A stretch of DNA of 64,000 bases, from the NCBI GenBank assembly GCA_963281255.1, contig OY725491.1, forward strand, positions 1,426,001 through 1,490,000, in the 5' to 3' direction. A program made the translations under genes and the position numbers. Positions 52,505 to 62,090 of the stretch are shown piece by piece. The notes beneath the pieces were generated by a model. It was not told the DNA's origin, did not search any database, and saw nothing but the letters and a program-made list of their open reading frames with translations. Position 1 is the stretch's first letter, and each line of letters opens with the position of its first letter. Source of the stretch: Aphrocallistes beatrix. Lineage: Eukaryota; Porifera; Hexactinellida; Sceptrulophora; Aphrocallistidae.

Positions 52505-53011
52505 TGTCCGCCTCGTCTGCGCCGCAATCCAGCTCAGGCAGTCAGAAAAATCGCGAGAGAGATCGGAATTCCAAAATCCACGGCTCAAGATATCGTCCGA
52601 AGGGACTTGAAACTGAGAGCAAAGAAGGAAAAGAAACTAAAGCGCTCACAAGTCCCCAAAAGGCAAAAAGAGAGACAAGATCCAGAACTCTTCGTCGATC
52701 GTTGCACAGCGACTCGCACAGACGAGTCCTTTTTGGACTCCGCCCCTTGCCACACGGCCACCAGAGTCGCAGAATTTTTGAGAACGGAAAATATCGATTT
52801 TTGGACGAAAGAAGATTGGCCGCCAAACTCCCCTGATCTCAATCCCCTTGACTACGGTAGTTGGGGTATGCTGGAGCAGGAGGTGTACCGTAAGCCACCA
52901 AAGAATTTGCAGGACCTGGAGAGCAAAATTCGACGAGCTTGGGAGAATTTGGATCTGTCCAAAGTGAACCGGTGCATTGATCGATTTAAGGCATGTGGTA
53001 CAGTGAAGTAA
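52505..53011 (+). pseudogene. Mariner transposase relic (DD37D type) with internal deletion
   Basis: One frame contains the second helix-turn-helix (NPAQAVRKIAREIGIPKSTA, then QDIVRRDLKLRAK) and the catalytic end DSAPCHTATRVAEFL...WPPNSPDLNPLDYGSWG. The last two aspartates are separated by 37 residues, the spacing of the DD37D (maT-like) mariner branch. The segment between TDESF (first Asp region) and DSAPCH is missing about 80 residues expected in the family, and the N-terminal domain is lacking; upstream it is fused to a mini R1 head (52457-52504). Inactive. The frame ends at a stop at 53009. Confidence 0.85.
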
Positions 53012-53660
53012 ATGTTCAAATATTTATATTTGAAGAAGAGCTTATAAGGTTCGTAATTTGAATGTGAAGAAAAAAATTTAAAATAAAAATTAGTCTATTT
53101 GTCTTATAATAAATAGTCGAGAGAGCATGCTCGTTATATACTCCATTGGGGTAAGCAGAACTTTCGTCCCTGGAATTTTTGTCCCCGGAATTTTTGTCTC
53201 ATTAGAGACTAAAATAAACGGGCACTAATATGTAAGGAACGGAAATTGAGGCTTTTGGAGTGGAGTATGTTCGAAAAAAAGGATGAAAATGAGGCATTTT
53301 GATTGAGAAATCAATAGGTGCGAAAAGGGCATTTCAGGGGACGAAAATTGGTGACCAGCATCATACCTACTTATAATAGTAGGAAGTATATATGAAACTT
53401 CTCGAACTAATTTAAACCAATTTTACATCAGGATTTTTATAGGTGATACTCCGTACGGGAAGTACAGTATCTAGGACGCATGTAGTATACCTTTTTTTGA
53501 ATATAAAGAAGGTATAAATGTAAGGAGCATGCTCTCTCGACCTAATGAGCATGCTCTCTGGACTTAACGAGCATGCTCTCTCGACTTTTCAATACCTCCT
53601 ATTTGTCATAGATTAAATATTTTTGACTTCATAAATAGATTAGTTTTACAGCAGACCCTC
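53012..53660. repeat. Non-coding region with GAGAGAGCATGCTC repeats
   Basis: GTCGAGAGAGCATGCTCGTT at about 53110 is mirrored by three AGCATGCTCTCTCGAC-type units at 53525-53585, framing about 480 bp: a probable foldback element. Inside, TTTTTGTCCC/GGGACGAAAA fragments are seen at about 53165-53345. Confidence 0.5.
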
Positions 53661-53662
53661 GG

Positions 53663-53790
53663 GGGCATGCCTAATTTCCGGGACGGAACGGGTCAAGATG
53701 CCTAATCTCCGGAACGGGACAGAAAAGGTACCCAATTCCCGGAACGGTCCCGTCCTGTCCCGTCCCGGAAATTAGGCATGCCCACCCTCG
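53663..53790. mobile_element. Small palindrome of the GGGCATGCCTAATTTCCGGG family
   Basis: GGCATGCCTAATTTCCGGGA at the left is mirrored at the right (TCCCGGAAATTAGGCATGCC). The same arm sequence flanks larger palindromes at 54857-56155 and 59165-59998. Confidence 0.75.
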
Positions 53791-53984
53791 GTGTGCAGAG
53801 TTAGTGGCAATGAAACACGAAAAAGTTTCTCATGACTATCTAATTACAATGAGTGGAACCACTGGTCTAGGAGCATGTAAGAAATGATCGACCATTTTTA
53901 GGCGTTTGGATTTGAAAATTATAAGCGCAAAACCAATTTTCAATGAAAAAACTGGTTTCCCGGTCCAATATTCCATGGAAAATT

Positions 53985-54500
53985 GGTCCATTGCAGGACC
54001 AAAATTTTCGTGACATTTCCCCTAGGCGTATCTCGCATTTGTTCCAATTGAACTCACCTGAGGTAAACTTGGCCAAGAATTCTCTCCCCAGGATGAATGT
54101 TGCCTCTTCTACATCAATAACGTGTAGGAGTACCCGCTGGTCGTTTCCGGTATCGATTTTGACTTCCACCCATAGGCTTAGCCAATGGGCCTGCAGAGCC
54201 TGCCCGCAGGCCCAGAAAATGTTTCTGCAGGCCCAGTTAAGACGGACCGTAGCCCCTGGCAGGCCCTTGTCGGCGCCACTGGCTACGCCCCTACTTCCAC
54301 CTGCCCTGAGACGGCTACGGCCGCTCTCCCTAAGCCAAATTAACTTGACTTACTTTCTTCAATTTTCAATTTGACAGCCCAAATTCCCGAAGCGTTGCAG
54401 TGTCAATCACAGGGCTTAGCGCCTGTGTCCAGCAGCGCCACCCCGGGATTGCCTTCCACCATCAATATAATGGTTCACTGGCTGAAAGCCAAAATAAGAT
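53985..54500 (-). pseudogene. Retropepsin-like aspartic protease relic of a retroelement
   Basis: Reading the - strand from about 54490: VALLDTGA (aspartic protease active-site motif), later VEVKIDTGNDQRVLLHVIDV and EEATFILGREFLAKF, the ILG motif that ends the fold in LTR-retroelement proteases. Two stop codons interrupt the frame (near 54404 and 54347) and a 123-bp MITE with an 8-bp duplication splits it. No reverse transcriptase or LTR seen nearby. A dead fragment; the exact retroelement clade is not determined. Confidence 0.6.
54170..54292. mobile_element. hAT-like MITE, 8-bp target duplication
   Basis: 123 bp, CCATAGGCTTAGCCA at the left and TGGCTACGCCCCT at the right, flanked by ACTTCCAC on both sides (54162-54169, 54293-54300). 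Removing it restores the continuity of the surrounding protease-like frame, which fixes the boundaries. Confidence 0.85.
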
Positions 54501-54854
54501 AGTACCTGTAGAAGTAAGTTCAAGCAACTAATTTAAAGAACAAGTTGTACTATGGGAATTAAGATTTAAATACAAATCTTTAACTATCCCATTGTTTCAA
54601 AGTCTCAACATTATACTACTGCAGAGAACCATGAATAATAGCATGATTCACTGGTTGAATGTTGTTGACACATAGGATAGAAGCATAGCATGTGAGAACA
54701 TGGATATCTCGATTCTGAGATAGAAATTACATAAGATACACTGAGGAGACCTCTATGAAGTAAGGAACTTAATGAATCATTGTAGATTCATTTTTGTTAA
54801 TTATGTTGGTATTTATTAGTGGAATTTGGTAAAGGATGAGAAAGCGACTTTGGA
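54501..54854. other. AT-rich non-coding DNA
   Basis: Nothing recognised. Confidence 0.4.
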
Positions 54855-54856
54855 TA

Positions 54857-56155
54857 TGGGCATGCCTAATTTCCGGGACGGGACAGGACCAAATACCCAA
54901 GATGCAGTCGAGTCGACTCCGTGTAATTGTGACACCGATTAATCGCGACACCGCTTAAGTAACTACATCTATACACCACATCTGACTAGCCAAGTCCTGG
55001 CCTGATCAGCATTTGTGGTACAAAACCAGCTGACCAGCAAAGTGACTAACAAACTAGCATTCCATTCAGATGAGTGTTTTGACTCATCATGACCACTAGG
55101 CTATCCCTATTAAGCATATGGTCATTATTTATCAAATCGGTTGCTGACACCATATAATTGACGACCATAAGAAAGTAATTTGAGTTATTTCAGGACCAGG
55201 GGCCTTATTCACTAACAAAACTTAAATTTGCTTATCTTACAAGTAAAAACTTTAAGCAAATTTTTAGTATAAACTAAGAATTTGCTTAACTTAACTCTAA
55301 GCAAAACAAAAAAAATGTTTAGTGAATAAGGCCCCAGTAGAAGCAAACTAAGGGTGGTTTGGCAAAATTTATATTTGAAAAAGTAAAAAGGGGTAAAAAT
55401 TGTGGTTTTGCAATACTTGTAACACAAATTTTAGGATGTGCTAAGCGCTGTATCTGCCGTACCGCATCTTCTGGCCTTACATATAGATCTAAAAAGATTA
55501 GTAACATTTTTTAGGTTTATTGATAATCTAAAATATAATACAGTCAACTCCGCTTAATTGGGATCCAGGAACGGAATGGTTCCCTTACATAGAAGCTAAT
55601 AGTAAATTTTATCGGTTAATTGGGAACTCCGCTTAATCGGGACAAAATATCTGGGACCAAAGTGTCCCAATTAAGCGGAGTCACCTGTATATGTTTTTTA
55701 CTGCTTATTGCAAGCAAACCTGCAAGAATATGTTTAATTATTGACAGGGGATAGCAGAACAGGTCCAGCATTTGAACACCCATAAGTTGGGATATATGCA
55801 ATAAATAAAGTGATTTCGTATATTTATGGTTATACTTCTGAGGTGCGATAACCCGGGTAAGAGATTTTAAATTTCTTGATTGCTATGCTAGTTTATAAAT
55901 GTTCGTTTTTATTTGTTTGTGATGTGAAGTTGTGAACCACTTATCTAATGTGTAAACCTCCGAGATGCGACATCTTTGAGAATATATGCTTGTGCCAAAT
56001 CTCGAGGTTGTCGCATCTCGGAGGCCCTCTCCATATAACCATAAAAATACGAAATCATTGTATTTAGATTTAGTTTCTTAAATGGCTGACGCGATTAATC
56101 GGTATCACAATTACACTGCATCATAGGTACTTTGGTCCCATCCCGGAAATTAGGT
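54857..56155. mobile_element. Nested palindrome with several inserted MITEs
   Basis: Outer arms: CATGCCTAATTTCCGGGACG at 54862 against CATCCCGGAAATTAGG at about 56140, and GTGTAATTGTGACACCGATT against its mirror at 56090-56120. Inside are a GGGGCCTTATTCACTAA-ended MITE (55199-55337), a pogo-like hairpin (CAGTCAACTCCGCTTAATT, 55541-55689) and a ~270-bp palindrome (CGTATATTTATGGTTATA..., about 55815-56060) with CTCCGAGATGCGACA near its centre. Confidence 0.7.
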
Positions 56156-56340
56156 ACAGCCGAGTCCGCTTAATAGGGTCACATCGGTCAGAGGACAGTT
56201 TGCCCCGATTAAGCAAAGAAACCTATTAGCTGAAAATAATTTGTATTGGCTTCTATGTATGAGAGCTATTCCGGTCCTGCCAAAAGTGGGCCGATTAAGC
56301 GGTTGACCCGCTTAAACCCTTTAAGCGGAGTCGACTGTAC
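56155..56340. mobile_element. Pogo/Tigger-like MITE
   Basis: CAGCCGAGTCCGCTTAATAG at the left and AAGCGGAGTCGACTGTA at the right, with ACATCGGTCAGAGGACA inside. Same family as 63382-63545 and relatives in the foldback arms. Confidence 0.75.
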
Positions 56341-57122
56341 TTAGATTTTCCGGGATTGTCCCGGAAATTAGATTCCTTTTTCTGTCGACTGCAGTTGTAG
56401 GAATAAGGTGGTTTCAGATTGCAATAAAGTGCTGGAACGCCCTTTACTGCTTAACTATTCATCTAAGCTTAAAGGTTTCGAATTTGACAAACAGATATGG
56501 AAAAGAGGAAAAGATCAAGAACGAGAGAGATAAAGCACTTCTTGATTTTGAATCTAGGTTGATAGAACGGTAAAGAGCTGAATAATCTCATGGTAAGATG
56601 AGAATGAGGTTAATGAATGAATTAGGCTAGCTTCCACCAAATTGAATATCATCAGACTGTCAACATAATATGATTGAAAAGAATTAGATTCAAGATACTT
56701 AAAAATCTATCGAAATAAAGATCGAATTATCAAGCCGTAAAATCAAAATTTAAATTAGCAAAGATGAAGTAACATGCACCTGCGTTGTCTAATCAGACTA
56801 GAATTTCCAGTTACATGACTCGTGATTGTTACTTTGCAAAATTTTCTTCATATATTTCTCTCTCATAAACTTACTTTGCATAATAATGGTTTCAGCTTCC
56901 CATCCTGTACTATACTTCTGTGTGCAGGTGCTGTTAATCTTTTACTCATTCGATCATAGTTAAAAAACAAAATATCGCTCTGTATACTACTGCTATTATG
57001 ATGATTGGGCTGTGTTTTACACTCTGGAAATATAAAATTTTGCAACAATCACGCGTCCGCCAAAACTCCTACTCAAGATTCCAGGGAATGCAGAAATCTA
57101 GCAAATTAGTAATATTGTGTAT
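56341..57122. other. Non-coding AT-rich DNA
   Basis: No exon or repeat structure recognised. Confidence 0.4.
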
Positions 57123-57186
57123 ATGTTAAAATTCATGATTTAGGAACATTGACAGGTTGTGGCGCTTCTAGCTCATGTATTAGTTC
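57123..57186 (-). mobile_element. Fragment of an R2 element split by the nested insertions
   Basis: CATGATTTAGG and then AGCTCATGTATTAGTTC match the R2 segment (ATGATTTAAGGCAGCTCATGTATTAGTTC) with a 25-bp insertion between them. The R2 sequence resumes at 61011-61027 and 61982-62060. Confidence 0.6.
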
Positions 57187-57373
57187 GGGGAAGCGTCGAA
57201 AGCGTCGAGTCCTGTTGCGTGATATCCTGAGATCGTAATATTTTGAGATATCGTAGCATTCTGAGATTTTGTTTGGCTTACTCAAATGGCCTTGTGGTTC
57301 AATCAGTCTCATTGTGGCACCAAATTGTGGCACATGACAAAATTTGATGGCACGCGACACAATTTAGTGGCAC

Positions 57374-57936
57374 TGTCACGAAAATTTTGGTCCTACTATG
57401 GACAAATTTTCCATGGAATTTTGGTTCGGGGGGACCATTTTTTTCAAGGAAAATTGGTCCGGGTGGACCATTTTTTTCAATTAGATTCTATCAATCATTT
57501 GACATCCTCGAATTTTTGATACTTTTCAATTGTCGAACAAGCAAGTTGTTTGACCCCGGACTGACAATTCATATTCTGAACTCTCTTCCTATTGAGTGCC
57601 TACCTATTCCAACTATAATAACTAGACCTAATAACAGCTACCGCAGCGCCACTGGGGCTTGACATCCTTTCCAAATGGTGATGTATTTTTCATTGAAATA
57701 TTGGTTAGGGCGGACCAAAATTCCTTATGGAAAATTGGTCCCCCGGACCAAAATTCCATGAAAAAAATTGGTCCCCCGGACCAAAATTCCCTGTAAGAAA
57801 TGGTCCCCTCGGACCAAAATTCCATGGAAAATTGGTCCATAGTAGGACCAAAGTTTTCAGGGGAGGACCAATTTTCCATGAAAAAATTGGTCCCCCGGAC
57901 CAAAATTTTCGCGGACCAATTTTCCAGTGACAGCAC
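57374..57936. repeat. GGACCAAAATT foldback repeat within element A
   Basis: Bounded by CTGTCACGAAAATTTT and CCAGTGACAG. Inside, GGACCAAAATTCC and GGAAAATTGGTCC alternate about ten times in both orientations. A related short copy is at about 53930-54020. Confidence 0.65.
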
Positions 57937-58574
57937 GCGACACAATTTACTATGGTAAAACCCCATATGGACCATAAATTATTAAAATGGGGGCGCGTCG
58001 TTAGTCCTACTCCTAAATTGGCATTAGTCCTACTTTTTTCAGATGTTTGCGTTAGTCCTACTCCTAAATTGGCATTAGTCCTACTTTTTCAGATGTAGAC
58101 GTTAGTCCTACTCCTAAATTGGCATTAGTCCTACTTTTTTCAGATGTATGCGTTAGTCCTACTCCCACAATTGTCCACTATTTCAATGAGATATATATAA
58201 GAAGAAAGGGAAGAGCAGCATTTTGAGTTGAGAATATTATCCAAAGACTGTGGAAGAGGCATTTATGAATGAAAAGGTGGTTGAGTGGCATTTTAAGTGA
58301 GAGACAATGAATAACAGGGATAAATGGTACCTTTTGGTGATGATCAATTGAATTAGTTTTAGGAGTAGGACTAACGGCAACATCTGAAAAAAAAGTAGGA
58401 CTAACGCCTACATCTGAAAAAAGTAGGACTGTTGTATGAGGGTTTACTTACCATGACCATTTACTTACCTCTATTACATGGACCAGGGATATATTCCAAC
58501 CATGACGGTTTACTTACCATCTTTGTTATGGCTTCACACTTTATACTTCCTATTACACAACTACATTTTATTAG

Positions 58575-59070
58575 TACAAGCGCGCTTCGCTTGCTTGCGC
58601 TGCGCGGCTGGCGGACACTTTGTGTCTGCCGGAGGCGCCCTTTGGGCGTCTGGGGTCACAATGATTAATTATAAAGGAGAAAACATCTCTAAATATGTCT
58701 GTCCTACTGTTATAATCGATATTGCACGAAAAAACACCAAATTTGTCAATTTTTAAAATTTTGATGAGTAATGATGACGTCATAACAAAGTGATGAGTTA
58801 TCATTTTTTGATGGTAGTTACGTCATATGTGAGGCGTGTTAGTATACAGATTCTATTAAAATTTCAGCCTTCTATCTCCTATAATGGCTGAGTTATGCCC
58901 GAATAACTGTGTTGCTTAACTTTTTAAAATGTGACAATGACGTCATAATTCCATGATGAGTCGACATTTTGCTCTGAACTCAGAACTTACTGGAGCCATA
59001 GCCAAATGACTCCCACATGCCAAAAATCAGCCTTCTGCGCCCAGCAGTTTCTTCAATCAATTCGTTACAG
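58575..59070 (-). mobile_element. R1 element, copy m
   Basis: Full reverse copy from ACAAGCGCGCTTCGC to CAATTCGTTACAG followed by (TA)n, inserted in element D1. Confidence 0.85.
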
Positions 59071-59139
59071 ATATATATATATACAATAATCGAGTTTTAA
59101 TAGTAAGGATACACATTAATCGAGTTTTAATAGTAAGGA

Positions 59140-60025
59140 TTCACATGTATTTCAGGAAAATGAAGGGGCATGCCTAATTTACGGGACGGGACGGGTTAAG
59201 ATGCCTAATTTACGGGACGGGACGGGTCAAGATGCCTAATTTACGGGACGGGACAGAATCATTCCGGATAACTTTTGTCAGTACTTAATTTGCGAGACGG
59301 GACAAAAATACCTTACTATACAGTCGAGTCGATTCAGTGTATTGTGACACTTAGTCATCCCATTATTCACTATGTATTTTATTCATTATATCAATATTTA
59401 TTCTACAATTCACAATATAGTTATGTACTACAGTGAAGATTGGATATAACGACAAATCGCAAATAACGACATTTTTCTCTTGCCCGATAGTACGTCGTTA
59501 TATCCAATCTTCACTGTATATAATTATTCGGGTACAATGAATCCGCTTAATCAGAACACATTGGGTCGTGATACTTTGTCCCGATTAAGCAGAATTCCCA
59601 ATTAACCAATAGTATTTAATACTAAATTCTATGTATGAAAACTATTCTACTCAGGGGCGTTCCCAAGGGGGGGGGCATCCGGGTCATTTTCCCGAGTTTG
59701 TTTCTCCGCTTGCCCCGGTTTAGAAAATTCTTGTGACCGCCCCTGATTCTATTCCTGGAGATTTAAGCAGTTTTCGCGATTAATCGATGTCACAATACCT
59801 TGAATCGACTCGACTGTATAATTAGGTATTTTTCTGTCCCGTCCGGCAAATTATGTACTGACAAAGTTTCCGGAATGATCCTGTCCCGTCCCGTAAATTA
59901 GGTACCTAGATTTTCCGGGATGGTTCCGTCCCGTCCCGTAAATTAGGCATCTAGATTTTACGGGACTGTCCCGTCCCGTCCCGTAAATTAGGCATGCCCC
60001 TTCATTTTCCTGAAATACATGTGAA
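59140..60025. mobile_element. Palindromic element E inside D1
   Basis: Arms TTCACATGTATTTCAGGAAA and GGGGCATGCCTAATTTACGG are mirrored exactly at 59990-60025. Inner layers: CAGTCGAGTCGATTCAGTGT against GAATCGACTCGACTG, and a ~90-bp hairpin (59429-59518) with CAGTGAAGATTGGATATAAC on both sides, an end of which also occurs at 17358-17392. Confidence 0.8.
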
Positions 60026-60304
60026 TACTAATAAAATGTAGTTGTGTAATAGGAAGTATAAAGTGTGAAGCCATAACAAAGAAGGTAAGTAAACCGTCAT
60101 GGCTGGAATATATCCCTGGTCCATGTAATAGAGGTAAGTAAATGGTCATGGTAAGTAAACCGTCATACAACAGGACTAATGCCAATTTAGGAGTAGGACT
60201 AACGTCTACATCTGGAAAAAGTAGGACTAATGCCGATTTTAGGAGTAGGACTAACGCAAACATCTGAAAAAAGTAGGACTAATGCCAATTTTAGGAGTAG
60301 GACT

Positions 60305-60700
60305 GTTTCATGTTATTTTCACCCATATGCTATTTCCACCCAAACCATTGATATACCATGGATATTCTATCTCTATGCTACTTTCACCCAAGTGTTGATT
60401 AGTAGATTATCGTTTTTATGGTTTCGATCATTGTTGTTGATGATGATTACAATGGTATTTATTTTAGCTCTACGTATATATACATTTCTAACAATAATCA
60501 CATATGTAGTTTAAAACTCATGATTGTGCATAACTGTATATAAATAATACCATTGTAATCATCATCAACAACAATTATCGAAACCATAAAAACGATCATC
60601 TACTAATCAACACTTGGGTGAAAGTAGCAAAGAGATAGAATATCCATGGTCTATCAATGGTTTGGGTGGAAATAGCACATGGGTGAAAATAGCATGAAAC
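60305..60700. mobile_element. Palindromic element D2 inside C, flanked by AGGACT
   Basis: Termini GTTTCATG / CATGAAAC with arms of about 180 bp (CACCCAAACCATTGATA, CACCCAAGTGTTGATTAGTA and mirrors). AGGACT abuts both ends. Confidence 0.85.
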
Positions 60701-61027
60701 AGGACTAACGCATGCGCCCCATTAAAATATAATTGATCCATGGTCCATATGGGGTTTTACCATAGAAAATTGTGTCGCGTGCCACTAAATTGTGTCGCGT
60801 GCCATCAAATTTTGTCATGTGCCACAATTTGACCGATTGAACCACAAGGCCATTTGAGTAAGCCAAACAAAATCTCAGAATGCTACGATATCTCAAAATA
60901 TTATGATCTCAAGATATCACGGTACTAAATCATCCATGGTTACTTAATACTAGGATCTCAAAATATTACGATCTCAAGATATCACGCAACAGGACTAACG
61001 ACGCGTCCCCAGCTCATGTATTAGTTC

Positions 61028-61981
61028 GGGGCGCCTGCATTAGTTCGAATTTGGACAGTTGGCATTAGTTCGACAATAATTTCAGACAGTTGGCATTAGT
61101 TCGACAGTAATTTCAGACAGTTGGCATTAGTTCGACAGTAATTTCAGACAGTTGGCATTAGTTCGACAGTAATTTCAGACAGTTGGCATTAGTTCGACAG
61201 TAATTTCAGACAGTTGGCATTAGTTCGACAGTAATTTCAGACAGTTGGCATTAGTTCGACAGTAATTTTAGACAGTTGGCATTAGTTCGACAGTAATTTC
61301 AGACAGTTGGCATTAGTTCGACAATAATTTCAGACAGTTGGCATTAGTTCGAATTCTGTATGTAGTCGTTAGTTCTATATGATCAATTCTTGATTTTTGT
61401 TCATTGTTATGCTTCTAAACCTCACAAAATTAAAATGCCTACTTTCACGGTCAATTTGACGTTGTTTCAAACTTAAAATGCCTACTTTCACGGTCAATTT
61501 GACATTGTTTCAAACTTAAAATGCCTACTTTCACTTTCTGCGATTATTTGCCAACTGTCTGAAATTATTGTCGAACTAATGCCAGCTGTCTGAAATTACT
61601 GTCGAACTAATGCCAACTGTCTAAAATTACTGTCGAACTAATGCCAACTGTCTGAAATTACTGTCGAACTAATGCCAACTGTCTGAAATTACTGTCGAAC
61701 GAATGCCAACTGTCTGAAATTATTGTCGAACTAATGCCAACTGTCTGAAATTATTGTCGAACTAATGCCAACTGTCTGAAATTATTGTCGAACTAATGCC
61801 AACTGTCTGAAATTACTGTCGAACTAATGCCAACTGTCTGAAATTACTGTCGAACTAATGCCAACTGTCTGAAATTATTGTCGAACTAATGCCAACTGTC
61901 TGAAATTATTGTCGAACTAATGCCAACTGTCCAAATTCGAACTAATGCCAACTGTCCAAATTCGAACTAATGCAGCGGCCC
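61028..61981. mobile_element. Minisatellite-armed foldback element, 8-bp target duplication
   Basis: Starts GGGGCGCCTGCATTAGTTCG, ends CTAATGCAGCGGCCC, flanked by ATTAGTTC (61020-61027, 61982-61989). The left arm has nine 31-bp units (GGCATTAGTTCGACAGTAAT, TTCAGACAGTT), the right arm twelve units in reverse complement. The loop (about 61360-61552) contains 2.5 copies of a ~46-bp unit with CCTACTTTCACGGTCAATTT. Inserted in an R2 element. Confidence 0.9.
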
Positions 61982-62060
61982 ATTAGTTCAACCATCTTCT
62001 ACCGCATCCCTAGTCCCAAATCCGCAAGTTACTGTGAGGCCTTATATACAGTAGGTTATG
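61982..62060 (-). mobile_element. R2 right end, split copy
   Basis: CCATCTTCTACCGCATCCCT to CAGTAGGTTATG matches the R2 right terminus. With 61011-61027 and 57123-57186 it is one R2 copy broken by the elements inserted at ATTAGTTC. Confidence 0.75.
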
Positions 62061-62090
62061 ACAGTACAAATGTGTTAAACAAGAAAAGTG

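Larger units (their letters stand above)
58431..60171. mobile_element. Palindromic element D1 inside C, flanked by AGGACT
   Basis: Termini GTTGTATGAGGGTTTACTTA / TAAGTAAACCGTCATACAAC, arms about 145 bp (ATTACATGGACCAGGGATAT mirrored at the right). AGGACT is directly outside both ends (58425-58430, 60172-60177). Its centre holds an R1 copy and element E. Confidence 0.85.
57989..60720. mobile_element. Foldback element C (2.7 kb) inside A, 8-bp target duplication
   Basis: Termini GGGGGCGCGTCGTTAGTCC / GGACTAACGCATGCGCCCC, flanked by ATTAAAAT on both sides (57981-57988, 60721-60728). Arms are short tandem repeats of TTAGTCCTACTCCTAAATT and CATTAGTCCTACTTTTTCAG, mirrored at 60170-60304. Non-coding. 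Confidence 0.85.
57187..61010. mobile_element. Outer foldback element A (3.8 kb) holding nested elements
   Basis: Termini GGGGAAGCGTCG / CGACGCGTCCCC, then GAGTCCTGTTGCGTGATATC against GATATCACGCAACAGGACT. Further mirrored segments: GTTTGGCTTACTCAAATGGC, GGCACGCGACACAATTTA and TGGTAAAACCCCATATGG. The direct repeat AGCTCATGTATTAGTTC (17 bp) lies outside both ends (57170-57186, 61011-61027). It contains element C and, through it, the inner elements. Confidence 0.75.

Noticed and set aside
58432-58756. Two overlapping frames at the D1/R1 junction
   Set aside because: They run across transposon boundaries and show no protein features.
61061-61930. Regular 31-bp repeats that could suggest a CRISPR array
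   Set aside because: There are no unique spacers; the units are directly tandem and mirrored in a foldback element of an animal genome.
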